From: Effusibacillus dendaii
GTDB lineage: Bacteria; Bacillota; Bacilli; Tumebacillales; Effusibacillaceae
DNA length: 64,000 nt
Direction of reading: 5' to 3'
Assembly (NCBI RefSeq): GCF_015097055.1
Contig: NZ_AP023366.1
Location: forward strand, 372,001-436,000
Shown piece by piece: positions 17,075 through 25,885 of the stretch (position 1 is the first letter of the stretch; each line of letters opens with the position of its first letter). Under the pieces are notes generated by a model, which searched no databases, was not told the origin of the DNA, and worked only from the letters and a program-made list of their open reading frames with translations. A program made the translations under genes and the position numbers.

Positions 17075-18337
17075 TTATTTTTCATTCATACGGGTGCGGA
17101 AAAATACGATGCGTACATTACGTACCAAGTAAACGGCAACGGAGAAGAGCGTCAGGCCGCCAATCAGCAGGAACCAATTTTTCAGAGCGCTTAATGAGGC
17201 CAGCCAACGGGCAGCGGTGGAAGGTTCCGCAACGGCTGTGGAAATGGTCGAAGGCAGCGGAGCCCAAACGCTGGCATCGGATTGGCCCACACCCCAGTTG
17301 AACAGAAGCACCGTGAACACGGCAGCCAATACGCCATGCAGCAAACGCGCCACCACATAAGGTGTAAAGCGGATGTCGGTGCCTGTCAATACGGATGCAA
17401 CCTGTGCGTGAACAGACAACCCGCTCCATGCAATTATAAACGAAACAATTAACAGTTGTTGAATGAGGGGGGCGTGTGTAACTGCCGCTTGCGCCGAGCC
17501 GATATCAATCTCAAAAATACCGGACAGGAATGGATTGACAAGCGATAAATCAATGCCGAACAAATTGAAGAGACCGACAATCGGGAGCGCGAGCAGCGGA
17601 ATTACCGCCGCCAGGGTTAATACTTTAATGACGACGGAGAAGAAGATAATAAACCCGCCAATCATCAGCAGCGTTTTGATCGAATCGTTCACGGCGTCGC
17701 CAAGCAGTTTTCCAAACGGACGTCCATCTTCCTCCCGTGCGCGAATCATCTCTCTGTAGGCGCGCGCAAACAGATTGCCAGTGGCCCGTTGTCCGACAGC
17801 TGCTTCTTTATCTTTGCCGAGACCGTAGAGTTTAAAGCAAATACCCACCAGAAAAGCGGCTATATAATGTGCTGCCGCCAACAGGCTGCCGATTGCCGGA
17901 TTGCGGAACATGCCTACCGCCACGCCGCCAAACATGAACATGGGATCAGCCGTGTTGGTGAAAGCGAGCAGACGTTCCCCCTCGACACGGGTACACAGTT
18001 TGCTTTCTCTAAACTTTGCGGTAATGACCGCATCCATCGGATAACCGGCAGCCAGCCCCATCGACAGCGCGAATGCCCCGACTCCTGGAACGCTAAATAA
18101 GGGGCGCATTAGCGGTTCTAACAGAACTCCCAGCGCATGTACGACTCCCGCACCTAGCAGCAACTCCGACAGGATAAAAAACGGAAGCAGGGAGGGAATT
18201 ATCACTTCCCAAAAAACTTTCATCCCCGACACGCCTGCCTCAAACCCTTCTTTCGGATAAAATACGAGTGAAAGGGTCATGAACACCACCACAATGGCCA
18301 ATAGCGGTGTTGTGGAACGTTTAAGTAATCCGGGCAT
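17075..18337 (-). CDS. ylbJ: Sporulation integral membrane protein YlbJ
   Basis: YlbJ is a sigma-E-dependent membrane protein of the nucleoside-recognition (Gate) family, needed for spore cortex formation in B. subtilis. The 420-residue product has about eight to nine helices, with FWEVIIPSLLPFFILSELLLG and the AAGYPMDAVITAKFRE motif that marks the family. The ATG follows AAAGGAG. A long C-terminal stretch (about 330-400) with alternating hydrophobic segments is present. It is transcribed divergently from ypjD and points to a spore-former. Confidence 0.92.
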   Translation of the reverse strand: MPGLLKRSTTPLLAIVVVFMTLSLVFYPKEGFEAGVSGMKVFWEVIIPSLLPFFILSELLLGAGVVHALGVLLEPLMRPLFSVPGVGAFALSMGLAAGYPMDAVITAKFRESKLCTRVEGERLLAFTNTADPMFMFGGVAVGMFRNPAIGSLLAAAHYIAAFLVGICFKLYGLGKDKEAAVGQRATGNLFARAYREMIRAREEDGRPFGKLLGDAVNDSIKTLLMIGGFIIFFSVVIKVLTLAAVIPLLALPIVGLFNLFGIDLSLVNPFLSGIFEIDIGSAQAAVTHAPLIQQLLIVSFIIAWSGLSVHAQVASVLTGTDIRFTPYVVARLLHGVLAAVFTVLLFNWGVGQSDASVWAPLPSTISTAVAEPSTAARWLASLSALKNWFLLIGGLTLFSVAVYLVRNVRIVFFRTRMNEK

Positions 18338-18459
18338 AATCTGACAACTCCTTTTTGATTTGCGGTGGACTGCTTATCCGTATCATTCATATTCGCAAAG
18401 GGCTTGTTTATTCTCACTTCTTATGGTGGAATGTTGGTACAAGGATCGGAGGGATAGGA

Positions 18460-18789
18460 GTGAATCGATTAACATTGTCCGCCATGCAAAAAGAGGTGGA
18501 CGAGCACATCTCCCAATTAAAAGAGGGTTACTTTCCGCCCATGAGTTTGATTGTCCGATTGACGGAAGAGTTAGGCGAACTGGCCCGGGAAGTAAACCAT
18601 CGTTTCGGCGAGAAAAAAAAGAAAGCAAGTGAAGAAGAAAGCAGTATCGCGGAGGAAATTGGGGACGTATTGTATTGTTTAACTTGTCTGGCGAATTCTT
18701 TGCAGATTGACATGGAAGCGGCTCACCGCAGTGTCATGCACAAATTCAAAACCAGAGATGCAAACCGTTGGACGAAAAAAGAGGAGTGA
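18460..18789 (+). CDS. ypjD: MazG-family nucleotide pyrophosphohydrolase YpjD
   Basis: This is a small all-alpha NTP pyrophosphohydrolase. The metal-binding helix motifs are visible as RLTEELGELAREVN and SIAEEIGDVLYCLTCLAN (the EExxE and ExxD pattern). The GTG at 18460 follows GGAGG seven bases upstream and gives 109 residues, close to B. subtilis YpjD. The upstream open frame from 18355 overlaps the divergent promoter region and is not counted. The next gene is dapB, six bases later, as in B. subtilis. Confidence 0.9.
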   Translation: MNRLTLSAMQKEVDEHISQLKEGYFPPMSLIVRLTEELGELAREVNHRFGEKKKKASEEESSIAEEIGDVLYCLTCLANSLQIDMEAAHRSVMHKFKTRDANRWTKKEE

Positions 18790-18795
18790 ATACAT

Positions 18796-19608
18796 ATGGC
18801 AAACTCAGATCGGCAAATTCGCGTGGCAGTTGCAGGTGCATTAGGAAAAATGGGCCGGGAAGTGGTAAAAACAGTGATGGCGGATCCGGCTTTTCAATTA
18901 GTGGCAGCCATTGATCCGTCAAGTGTGGGACAGGACATTGGAAGCCTGATTGGGACGGAGGAAGCAGGTGTGTTCGTTGCAAACAGCCTGGCAGAAGCGC
19001 TTCTGCAATCTTCCGCTGAAGTGTTGATTGATTTTACCACACCAAACGTGGTGACTCAGAATGTTTATATCGCATTGGAATATGGCGTACGTCCGGTAGT
19101 CGGAACGACCGGCATCAAACAAGAGGATCTGCAGGCGTGGGACCGTATTTTAAAAGAGAAACAGATTGGCGGGGTGGTGGCCCCCAACTTCGCAATCGGG
19201 GCGATTTTGATGATGAAATTTTCCGCGATGGCAGCCAAATATATGCCGCATGTAGAGATTATTGAACTGCATCATGACCAAAAATTGGATGCTCCCTCCG
19301 GAACGGCCGTTAAAACAGCGGAGATGATTGCCAAAGAGCGGGCTCGCATGCAGCAGGGCCATCCCGCAGAGGAGGAAAAGTTACAGGGAGCGCGGGGAGC
19401 CGATTTTGAAGGGATGAAAATCCATTCGGTTCGGTTGCCCGGTTATGTGGCCCATCAGGAAGTCCTCTTTGGCGGTGTGGGACAAACACTGGTTATCCGG
19501 CATGATTCGATCAGCCGTGAATCGTTTATGCCGGGGGTTGCCTTGGCGGCGAAAAAGGTAACAGGCATTACCGGCCTGGTTTATGGTTTGGAAAATCTGA
19601 TCGACTGA
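18796..19608 (+). CDS. dapB: 4-hydroxy-tetrahydrodipicolinate reductase
   Basis: DapB reduces the dihydrodipicolinate intermediate in lysine, diaminopimelate and dipicolinate synthesis. The NAD(P)H motif is GALGKMG (14-20). The catalytic ELHHDQKLDAPSGTA box has H159, H160 and K163. Length 270, and the ribosome binding site is GAGGAG. Neighbours are ypjD before and cca after. The methylglyoxal synthase and bacillithiol genes that sit between dapB and cca in B. subtilis are absent. Confidence 0.97.
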   Translation: MANSDRQIRVAVAGALGKMGREVVKTVMADPAFQLVAAIDPSSVGQDIGSLIGTEEAGVFVANSLAEALLQSSAEVLIDFTTPNVVTQNVYIALEYGVRPVVGTTGIKQEDLQAWDRILKEKQIGGVVAPNFAIGAILMMKFSAMAAKYMPHVEIIELHHDQKLDAPSGTAVKTAEMIAKERARMQQGHPAEEEKLQGARGADFEGMKIHSVRLPGYVAHQEVLFGGVGQTLVIRHDSISRESFMPGVALAAKKVTGITGLVYGLENLID

Positions 19609-19622
19609 CACAGGGCTGTGGT

Positions 19623-20870
19623 ATGGCGAAAATCGACTCACTCGGCTCAGCAAACGATAAACCGTATGTTGTCTACCATGTGCTCGATACGCTTCTGAAT
19701 GCCGGATTTGAAGCCTATTTGGTGGGGGGCTGTGTGCGGGACAAACTGCTGGGTCTGACTCCGGGCGATTATGATGTAGCCACAAACGCGCTGCCAGATC
19801 AGGTGCAATCCTTGTTTCCCCATACGGTGCCTACCGGTATTCAGCATGGTACGGTATCTGTATTGGAGGATGGGGAACGGATTGAAGTGACCACGTTTCG
19901 CCGCGAGGGAGTGTACAAAGATGCCAGAAGGCCGAGTGAAGTCAGATTTGATGCCTCGTTACAGGAAGATTTGGCGAGACGGGATTTCACCATCAATGCC
20001 ATGGCGCAGGACAGATTCGGTAACTTATTCGATCCGTTCGGGGGACAGTCTGATTTGGAACAACAGATCATTCGGGCTGTGGGCGATCCGTCTGCCCGAT
20101 TTCAGGAAGACGCTTTACGGATGTTGCGGGCTGTCCGTTTTTCTGCTGTTTTGGGGTTTCAGATCGAATCGGAAACGTGGCGGAGCATAATCCAACATGC
20201 GCCGATAATCGGACGAATCGCTCGTGAGAGAATACGGGATGAATGGAATAAAATGGTGTGCGCCGATCTGTCACTGGGGGTTGATCAACTCATTCGATCG
20301 GGGCTTTTCTCCTTTATTTTTGGCTCCATTCTGTCCCGTACAAAGGAGGAATGGCTGCGGGCCGCACAATTTGCAGACCGCTTGCCGAAAAAATTGGATT
20401 TGCGCCATGCGGCATTACTACTGGGGACAGACGTGCGTCTCGTGCAAAAATGGATGAATCAGATACGGCAGCCGAAACGTCTGACTCGTTCGGTTGTCGC
20501 CATCTTAGAGGCGATGCCTGACTCGAACCCGCTCCGCTGGTCTCCGTTTGATTGGCGGCAGTTTCTCTATCAACACGGGCAACATGCTGCCGAACAGGCG
20601 ATTTTGATCTATAGTCAAATGATACCGGTCGATGCGGATAAATTGATCGCAGTCTGTTTGGCTTCTATCGAGGACCAACCGATTTGGTCGCTTGCCGATC
20701 TTGCTGTGACAGGGCATGACATCCTTAAACATACTGGCAGACGACCAGGTCCCTGGTTGGGACCGCTGCTGAACCAATTGGCGCAATTGGTCCTGACAAA
20801 TCCCAATTTAAACCGGTCGCAGGAGTTAAAACATGCGGCCGAACATTTTTTGCAAAAAGGAAGTCTGTAA
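19623..20870 (+). CDS. cca: CCA tRNA nucleotidyltransferase
   Basis: It adds or repairs the 3' CCA end of tRNAs. The class II nucleotidyltransferase head has YLVGGCVRDKLLG followed by the metal-binding DYDVAT. RRDFTINAMA and the neck motif EDALRMLRAVRFSAVLGF follow. Length 415, with a helical C-terminal body. No HD phosphohydrolase domain is apparent, as usual for Bacillota. The ribosome binding site is weak (AGGG). birA starts two bases after its stop. Confidence 0.95.
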   Translation: MAKIDSLGSANDKPYVVYHVLDTLLNAGFEAYLVGGCVRDKLLGLTPGDYDVATNALPDQVQSLFPHTVPTGIQHGTVSVLEDGERIEVTTFRREGVYKDARRPSEVRFDASLQEDLARRDFTINAMAQDRFGNLFDPFGGQSDLEQQIIRAVGDPSARFQEDALRMLRAVRFSAVLGFQIESETWRSIIQHAPIIGRIARERIRDEWNKMVCADLSLGVDQLIRSGLFSFIFGSILSRTKEEWLRAAQFADRLPKKLDLRHAALLLGTDVRLVQKWMNQIRQPKRLTRSVVAILEAMPDSNPLRWSPFDWRQFLYQHGQHAAEQAILIYSQMIPVDADKLIAVCLASIEDQPIWSLADLAVTGHDILKHTGRRPGPWLGPLLNQLAQLVLTNPNLNRSQELKHAAEHFLQKGSL

Positions 20871-20871
20871 A

Positions 20872-21843
20872 ATGAGCGATATGAAGGAACGGATCTTGCA
20901 ACTGCTGCGAACACATCAAACAGATTACATATCGGGCGAGGAAATTTGCAAACAGTTTTCCGTCAGCCGTACAGCGATCTGGAAACATATTAAAGAGCTG
21001 CAGGATGAAGGATATCCAATTGATGCGGTGCGCAATAAGGGATACAAATTGCTGGCTCTGCCGGATCTGGTTACAGCCGCAGAAATTCGTGAGGGACTCA
21101 TGACCGAGAGGATGGGGCAAAAAATACTGTCTCTGAAAACGGTTGACTCCACCAACGTACTGGCAGCCAAAATGGCTGACGAAGGCGCGTCGGAAGGAAT
21201 GCTTGTCATTTCGGATATGCAAACCGGCGGTAAAGGACGCCGTGGCAAATCCTGGTTTTCTCCATCAGGAACGGGAATTTGGATGAGCCTGGTTTTGCGT
21301 CCCAAATTGTCTTTTTCACAGGCGCCTCAGCTGACATTGGTAGCTGCTGTTGCGGTCAGTCAGGCAATCAGTCAGCATATGGGGAAAAAAGCGGGCATCA
21401 AGTGGCCTAACGATATTTTACTGGACGATAAAAAATGCTGCGGCATCCTGACCGAAATGAATATTCGTTCGGAAGAAATCGATTATGTCATTTTGGGAAT
21501 CGGCCTCAACGTCAACCAAACAGCAGATGATTTTCCGGAGGAACTGAGATCGACTGCCACATCGCTCAGAATTTATTCGGGTACACCTTACAAAAGGGCG
21601 TCTGTGGTGCAAAGTATTCTTGAGCGATTTGAGACGCTGTATGATTCGTATGTGAAGCAGGGAAGTTTTGCAACGATTCGCGAACAGTGGAAAGCGCAGA
21701 GCGTCACAATCGGGAAACGCGTATCTGCCTATCTGGCCGAGGGCATCATAACGGGGACAGCGGTCGATATTGATGATGTGGGCGCGTTAATTCTGGAAAC
21801 AGAAAACGGACAGCGAAAGGTTTATTCGGCGGATATCAGTTAA
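20872..21843 (+). CDS. birA: Bifunctional biotin-[acetyl-CoA-carboxylase] ligase and biotin repressor
   Basis: BirA biotinylates the carboxyl-carrier protein and represses biotin genes. An N-terminal winged helix (GEEICKQFSVSRTAIWKHIKEL) precedes the ligase domain. The biotinoyl-AMP loop is GGKGRRG at about 119-125, followed by KWPNDILL and the C-terminal SH3-like domain. The ATG at 20872 is chosen (AAAGGAAG upstream, two bases after cca). The frame extends into cca but without a better site. The product has 323 residues. Confidence 0.94.
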   Translation: MSDMKERILQLLRTHQTDYISGEEICKQFSVSRTAIWKHIKELQDEGYPIDAVRNKGYKLLALPDLVTAAEIREGLMTERMGQKILSLKTVDSTNVLAAKMADEGASEGMLVISDMQTGGKGRRGKSWFSPSGTGIWMSLVLRPKLSFSQAPQLTLVAAVAVSQAISQHMGKKAGIKWPNDILLDDKKCCGILTEMNIRSEEIDYVILGIGLNVNQTADDFPEELRSTATSLRIYSGTPYKRASVVQSILERFETLYDSYVKQGSFATIREQWKAQSVTIGKRVSAYLAEGIITGTAVDIDDVGALILETENGQRKVYSADIS

Positions 21844-21847
21844 CCTC

Positions 21848-21876
21848 TATACAAGAAATCGTTTTCAGTCTATACT
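21848..21876 (+). promoter_or_regulatory. Likely promoter for the panBCD leader, overlapped by a palindrome
   Basis: TATACA (21848-21853, four of six matches to TTGACA), 17 bases, TATACT (21871-21876). The perfect inverted repeat GTTTTCAGT/ACTGAAAAC (21861-21869 and 21874-21882) covers the -10 box, so it could be an operator. A start near 21883 fits the structured leader that begins there. Confidence 0.5.
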
Positions 21877-21882
21877 GAAAAC

Positions 21883-22054
21883 AGGAGGCGGTATCCAAGC
21901 GTCGAATGTGCGATGGAACTGTACTCCGTATACAGAATTTTCGCAATGTCAAACTGTACGTTAATTCTGCTCTGAGCCGCCAATGGACCGAGACAGAGGA
22001 CCTTACGGGAGAATGTTCGTAAACCTTTTCGCGCTCTGGCCGAAAAGGTTTTTT
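21883..22054 (+). ncRNA. Structured 5' leader of panBCD (candidate pan-type cis-regulatory RNA)
   Basis: The 170-base leader folds on paper into an outer helix GGCGG (21887-21891) with CCGCC (21977-21981). This encloses a hairpin with CTGTA/TACAG (21919-21923, 21931-21935) and an outer GCGA/TCGC, separated by an internal loop with unpaired A residues. Next come TTACG/CGTAA (22004-22008, 22017-22021) and then a strong terminator, so attenuation is plausible. Bacillota panB operons are known to carry the 'pan' RNA motif, a stem with bulged adenosines. I cannot confirm its consensus here. It is not a T-box (no intact TGGNACCGCG). Confidence 0.5.
22021..22054 (+). terminator. Terminator inside the panBCD leader
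   Basis: AAACCTTTTCG (22021-22031) and CGAAAAGGTTT (22041-22051) pair perfectly with a nine-base loop, followed by T residues to 22054. It lies 46 bases before the panB start, so it either ends a small transcript or is the off-state of an attenuator. Confidence 0.85.
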
Positions 22055-22100
22055 GTACTTATCGGAAACAGACGGCTGCGGGGGTCAAGGGGGTCACACA

Positions 22101-22961
22101 ATGTCTGAACAGAAAGTAAAGCAGACAACTGTGTCATTAAGAGAAATGAAAAAAGAGAACAAGCGGATTGCAATGGTAACCGCCTATGATTATCCGTCTG
22201 CAAGTGCGGTGGAAGAGGCGGGCGTCGATCTCATCCTGGTCGGCGATTCACTGGGTATGGTGGTCTTGGGATATGACACTACCTTGCCTGTTACAATGGA
22301 AGATATGATCCATCATACGAAGGCGGTCAAACGAGGTGCCAAAAACACATTTGTGGTGACCGACCTGCCATTTTTATCCGCTCATATCTCACTATCAGAG
22401 ACGGTTCGAAATGCCGGCCGATTGATCCAGGAGGCAGGTGCCGATGCAGTCAAATTGGAAGGCGGCAGGGAGATGCTGGAGGAAGTTCGCGCCATTATTC
22501 GCGCCAATATTCCAGTGATGGGCCATCTCGGACTCACGCCTCAGTCGGTCAATCAATTGGGCGGTTTCAAATTGCAAGGCAAGGATTTGGACAGCGCCAA
22601 GCGAATTTTTGAAGACGCGATGCTGCTGGAGGAAGCAGGCTGCTTTGCGATTGTGTTGGAGATGGTTCCGACACCGCTCGCCGCATTGATTTCCGAACAC
22701 TTGAAAATCCCGACAATCGGAATTGGCGCCGGAGCAGGCTGTGATGGACAGGTTCTGGTGATTCACGATATGCTCGGCATTACTCATAACTATATGCCGC
22801 GTTTTGTCAAAACATACAGTCATCTGTACGGCTCAATGGTGGAATCGCTGCAAACTTACAGCCGGGAGGTAAAGGAAGGCGCATTTCCGACAACTGAACA
22901 TGAGTTTGGCATGAAAGAGGAAGTACTGTATCAACTGAAAAAGGAGCTTCAGTTGTCATGA
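22101..22961 (+). CDS. panB: 3-methyl-2-oxobutanoate hydroxymethyltransferase
   Basis: PanB makes ketopantoate from 2-ketoisovalerate and methylene-THF, the first committed pantothenate step. The 286-residue TIM barrel has MVTAYDYPSA, the metal and substrate loop VGDSLGMVVLGYD, KLEGG and the C-terminal GIGAGAGCDGQVLV segment. The ATG at 22101 follows AAGGGGG seven bases upstream. panC starts in an ATGA overlap with its stop. It lies downstream of the terminator-bearing leader. Confidence 0.96.
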   Translation: MSEQKVKQTTVSLREMKKENKRIAMVTAYDYPSASAVEEAGVDLILVGDSLGMVVLGYDTTLPVTMEDMIHHTKAVKRGAKNTFVVTDLPFLSAHISLSETVRNAGRLIQEAGADAVKLEGGREMLEEVRAIIRANIPVMGHLGLTPQSVNQLGGFKLQGKDLDSAKRIFEDAMLLEEAGCFAIVLEMVPTPLAALISEHLKIPTIGIGAGAGCDGQVLVIHDMLGITHNYMPRFVKTYSHLYGSMVESLQTYSREVKEGAFPTTEHEFGMKEEVLYQLKKELQLS

Positions 22962-23818
22962 AAACTTTGAATCAGATCCAAATTCTGCATACGATTGATG
23001 ATATTCGTCGTTTTGTAAAACAGCACCGGGCGGACGGCAGGTCAATTGGCCTCGTGCCGACGATGGGATCCCTGCATGAAGGTCATTTGGCGTTGGCAAG
23101 GCAAGCAAAGCAGCAATGCGACATAGCGGTGATGAGTATTTTCGTCAATCCGTTGCAGTTTGGTCCAGCAGAAGATTTTGACCGATATCCTCGAAATTTG
23201 GAGAATGATGCGAAATTGGCGGAAACGGCCCAAGTGGATGCGATTTTTGCGCCATCTGTACGGGAAATGTATCCAAATCAACAATTCACATACGTAGATG
23301 TCGAACTTTTAACGGAAAACCTTTGCGGGGCGTCCCGGCCAGGCCATTTTCGCGGTGTAACTACGGTCGTTTCCAAACTGTTCCATATTGTGCTGCCTGA
23401 CAAAGCGTTTTTCGGTCAAAAAGATGCGCAGCAGTTGCGTGTCATCCAGCAGATGACCGAGGATCTGAATATGCCGGTTGAAATCGTTCCTTGCCCGATT
23501 GTCAGGGAACCGGACGGATTGGCGATGAGTTCCCGCAACGTATTCCTTTCGCCGGAAGAGCGAAAACAGGCATTATCCCTGTTTCGTTCCCTGCAGGAGG
23601 CGGAGATGCTGTACCGGTCAGGCGAGCGATCCGCCCAAGCGATTTTAAACCATGTGGCGGCAATCATTAAACAACAGCCGTTGGCCGATATTGATTACAT
23701 CAAGATCGTCGATGCGAAAACACTGTCAGATGTTCAAACGATCGAACAAAAAGCTTTGCTCGCATTGGCGGTCCGATTTGGGCAAACCAGGTTGATCGAC
23801 AATACGTTTTTGGATTGA
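22958..23818 (+). CDS. panC: Pantothenate synthetase
   Basis: PanC joins pantoate and beta-alanine using ATP. The nucleotidyltransferase HIGH-like motif is in PTMGSLHEGHLALA, the KMSKS equivalent is LAMSSRN, and DKAFFGQKDAQQL is the family signature. Length 286, full size. The start overlaps the panB stop by four bases. panD follows after 12 bases, which gives the standard panBCD operon. Confidence 0.97.
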   Translation: MKTLNQIQILHTIDDIRRFVKQHRADGRSIGLVPTMGSLHEGHLALARQAKQQCDIAVMSIFVNPLQFGPAEDFDRYPRNLENDAKLAETAQVDAIFAPSVREMYPNQQFTYVDVELLTENLCGASRPGHFRGVTTVVSKLFHIVLPDKAFFGQKDAQQLRVIQQMTEDLNMPVEIVPCPIVREPDGLAMSSRNVFLSPEERKQALSLFRSLQEAEMLYRSGERSAQAILNHVAAIIKQQPLADIDYIKIVDAKTLSDVQTIEQKALLALAVRFGQTRLIDNTFLD

Positions 23819-23830
23819 GGGGGGACAGAA

Positions 23831-24214
23831 ATGTTTCGCACTATGATGAAAGGGAAAATTCACAGAGCGGTTGTCACACAGGCAAACCTGAACTATATTG
23901 GTTCCATTACAATTGATGAAGATATTTTGGATGCGGTTGACATATTGGAAAATGAAAAAGTGCAGATCGTCAACAACAATAACGGGGCACGGCTTGAAAC
24001 CTACGTTATTCCAGGTCCACGCGGCTCCGGCGTGATTTGTTTAAACGGTGCGGCTGCCCGTCTTGTGCAGGAGGGCGATACGGTCATTATCATTTCATAT
24101 GCCTTGGTTGAAGAGTCCAAAGTTCGGGAGCACCGGCCAGTGGTTGCGATTATGAATCCGGATAACACGATCCGGGAATTAATCAAACAGGAACAGCACA
24201 GTACCGTTTTATAG
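23831..24214 (+). CDS. panD: Aspartate 1-decarboxylase proenzyme
   Basis: PanD makes beta-alanine from aspartate. It is a pyruvoyl enzyme that self-cleaves between G24 and S25 (YIGSITID), leaving S25 as the pyruvoyl group. K9 and H11 at the N-terminus ([11 protein letters not shown]) are conserved. The 127-residue length is normal. It is the last gene of panBCD and is followed by a clear terminator. Confidence 0.97.
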   Translation: MFRTMMKGKIHRAVVTQANLNYIGSITIDEDILDAVDILENEKVQIVNNNNGARLETYVIPGPRGSGVICLNGAAARLVQEGDTVIIISYALVEESKVREHRPVVAIMNPDNTIRELIKQEQHSTVL

Positions 24215-24263
24215 TATCATCACAGGCAGCATCATGACACAAGTCAAACGAAACTGTAACGCC

Positions 24264-24292
24264 AAGAACCGGTTGCGAAAACCGGTTCTTTT
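24264..24292 (+). terminator. Terminator of panBCD
   Basis: AAGAACCGGTT (24264-24274), loop GCGAA, AACCGGTTCTT (24280-24290), followed by T residues. Confidence 0.85.
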
Positions 24293-24353
24293 GGTATGAG
24301 AACCGGAAGGTTGCCGCAAACTAATCCAAATGCAAAGTCCGGGGGTGAAAGTC

Positions 24354-25850
24354 TTGTTTGACAAACCGTTTGATCAATTGTTTCGGGCGCTTCAACGTAT
24401 CGAAAAGCAGCTGGCCGGTGCCGGTCTGGAAGAAAAACAGATTTTGCAGGAAGAACTGATTGCGTTGCGTGCGTTATGTGACCGATTTGTGGAAAAATGG
24501 CTGACTTTTGAAGAAAAAATCTCAAATTTGGCCGATCAATACAACCTTCAGATTGATACTGTGGAGTCTCCGGCCCCGGTTTTCAAACCGCAACCCCAAC
24601 CGCAAGCGCCTGAAAAAAAGATCGAATGGCAGCCAATATCCGGAAAGGCTGCAGATAAGCCGGTAAAAGTGATGGCGCCTCCTCTTCTGCCAAGGGCGGA
24701 AGAAGAACTCTTAATTCAATCCTTTCGAAAAGGGCTGGGATATTTTGATTTACTTATGTACCCGGATGCGATTCGCGAACTGGAGAGAGTGGTGGAGTTA
24801 GACGGAGATTTTATGATCGCGCGTCTCTATTTGGCGTTTGGGTATGCAGGCAAAAAAGAACACGGGAAAGCGATTGAACAGCTGCATGTAGTCGCGTCCG
24901 CTGTAAAGGAACCGTTCTTAGCCGCCACGGTGCATCATACGTTTGGCCATATTTATGCGGAACAAGAACAGTTCCAACAAGCAATTGAACAGTTTAAGCA
25001 GGCAGCTTCCCATTTTAAAGAGTTCCGCGATATACATTTTAATTTGGGCGTCTGCCAGTACAACTTAAAACAATACAACGAAGCACTGGCCTCTTTCCTG
25101 GCGGCGCTTGACCAGGAACCGAACGATTGGGAGGCGGAACGGATTGTATCGGCCATTTGGCGTCGGCTCGGTTCGCTGCCAAAAGCGATTGCGCACATTG
25201 AAAAAGCATATCGGTTGAATTCGACAGATTTTCATATTTTAATGCAATACGGGGATCTGATGCTGCAAAACGGGCAAGTTGGGCTGGCGTATTCCTTGTA
25301 TGAACGGGCAAACCGTTTTCATCCCTATGAAGTGGAGCCGATTGGAGCAATTGGTTGGCTTCATATGCGAGAAGGAAACTACCCGGATGCGATTGCCTGT
25401 TTTAAAAAACAACTGAGTTTAAAACGTGACCACATTCAATCCCAGATCAATTTGGGGTGGGCCATGCTGATGGCGGGAGACTATCAGAGAGCGGGCCGAA
25501 TCTTCACGCGGGTCATGCAGCGGTTCCCTCAATCGATAGAAGCGCAGATTGGAACGGCAAGAGTTCTGTTTCAAATGCGGCAAACCGACGATGCACATCA
25601 GATTGTTAGCCAGATCATGGAATCCGGCAATTTCACACAACGCAAAATCGGCTTGTTGCAATCCGGCTGTTTCGCGTTACAAGAGGGAGACTATCGGACG
25701 GCTATCGAACGTTTTGCCTCTGCTTTGCAAATTGATCCCCGTTGTAAAGAAACCCTGTTTTTTAAAGGTGTTGCCCATTCCGGTTTGGGAGAATCAGAGC
25801 TGGCCGAACAATGTTGGCATCGTTTGCAGGAAAACCCGGTCCCGTTATAG
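24354..25850 (+). CDS. Tetratricopeptide-repeat protein, unknown partner
   Basis: This is a soluble protein of about 498 residues. The N-terminal 75 residues look helical or coiled (RALQRIEKQLAGAGLEEKQILQEEL). A proline-rich linker near 80-100 leads to about eight to nine TPR units from about 115 to the end (for example AIEQLHVVASAVKEPF, AIEQFKQAASHFKEF, ALASFLAALDQEPND, AIACFKKQLSLKRD). TPR proteins are scaffolds and the target is unknown. The position between panD and dinG differs from B. subtilis. The TTG at 24354 is chosen because GGGGGTG lies five bases upstream; GTG 24345 and ATG 24330 lack a good site. Confidence 0.78.
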   Translation: MFDKPFDQLFRALQRIEKQLAGAGLEEKQILQEELIALRALCDRFVEKWLTFEEKISNLADQYNLQIDTVESPAPVFKPQPQPQAPEKKIEWQPISGKAADKPVKVMAPPLLPRAEEELLIQSFRKGLGYFDLLMYPDAIRELERVVELDGDFMIARLYLAFGYAGKKEHGKAIEQLHVVASAVKEPFLAATVHHTFGHIYAEQEQFQQAIEQFKQAASHFKEFRDIHFNLGVCQYNLKQYNEALASFLAALDQEPNDWEAERIVSAIWRRLGSLPKAIAHIEKAYRLNSTDFHILMQYGDLMLQNGQVGLAYSLYERANRFHPYEVEPIGAIGWLHMREGNYPDAIACFKKQLSLKRDHIQSQINLGWAMLMAGDYQRAGRIFTRVMQRFPQSIEAQIGTARVLFQMRQTDDAHQIVSQIMESGNFTQRKIGLLQSGCFALQEGDYRTAIERFASALQIDPRCKETLFFKGVAHSGLGESELAEQCWHRLQENPVPL

Positions 25851-25885
25851 AATTGTAACGAAATTATTAGTTCGGGGTGACCTGT

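Noticed and set aside
16819-17132. Overlapping ORFs of 75-95 codons around the inverted repeat after uppP
   Set aside because: They arise from the GC-rich repeat, lack ribosome binding sites and run into the ylbJ terminator or gene.
21861-21882. BirA operator for the palindrome after birA
   Set aside because: GTTTTCAGT/ACTGAAAAC does not resemble the GTTAAC-type biotin operator and the spacing is far too short.
21981-22000. T-box-like sequence in the panB leader (AATGGACCGAG)
   Set aside because: The invariant base between TGG and ACC is missing, no specifier loop or AG-bulge stem is evident, and panB is not a usual T-box target here.
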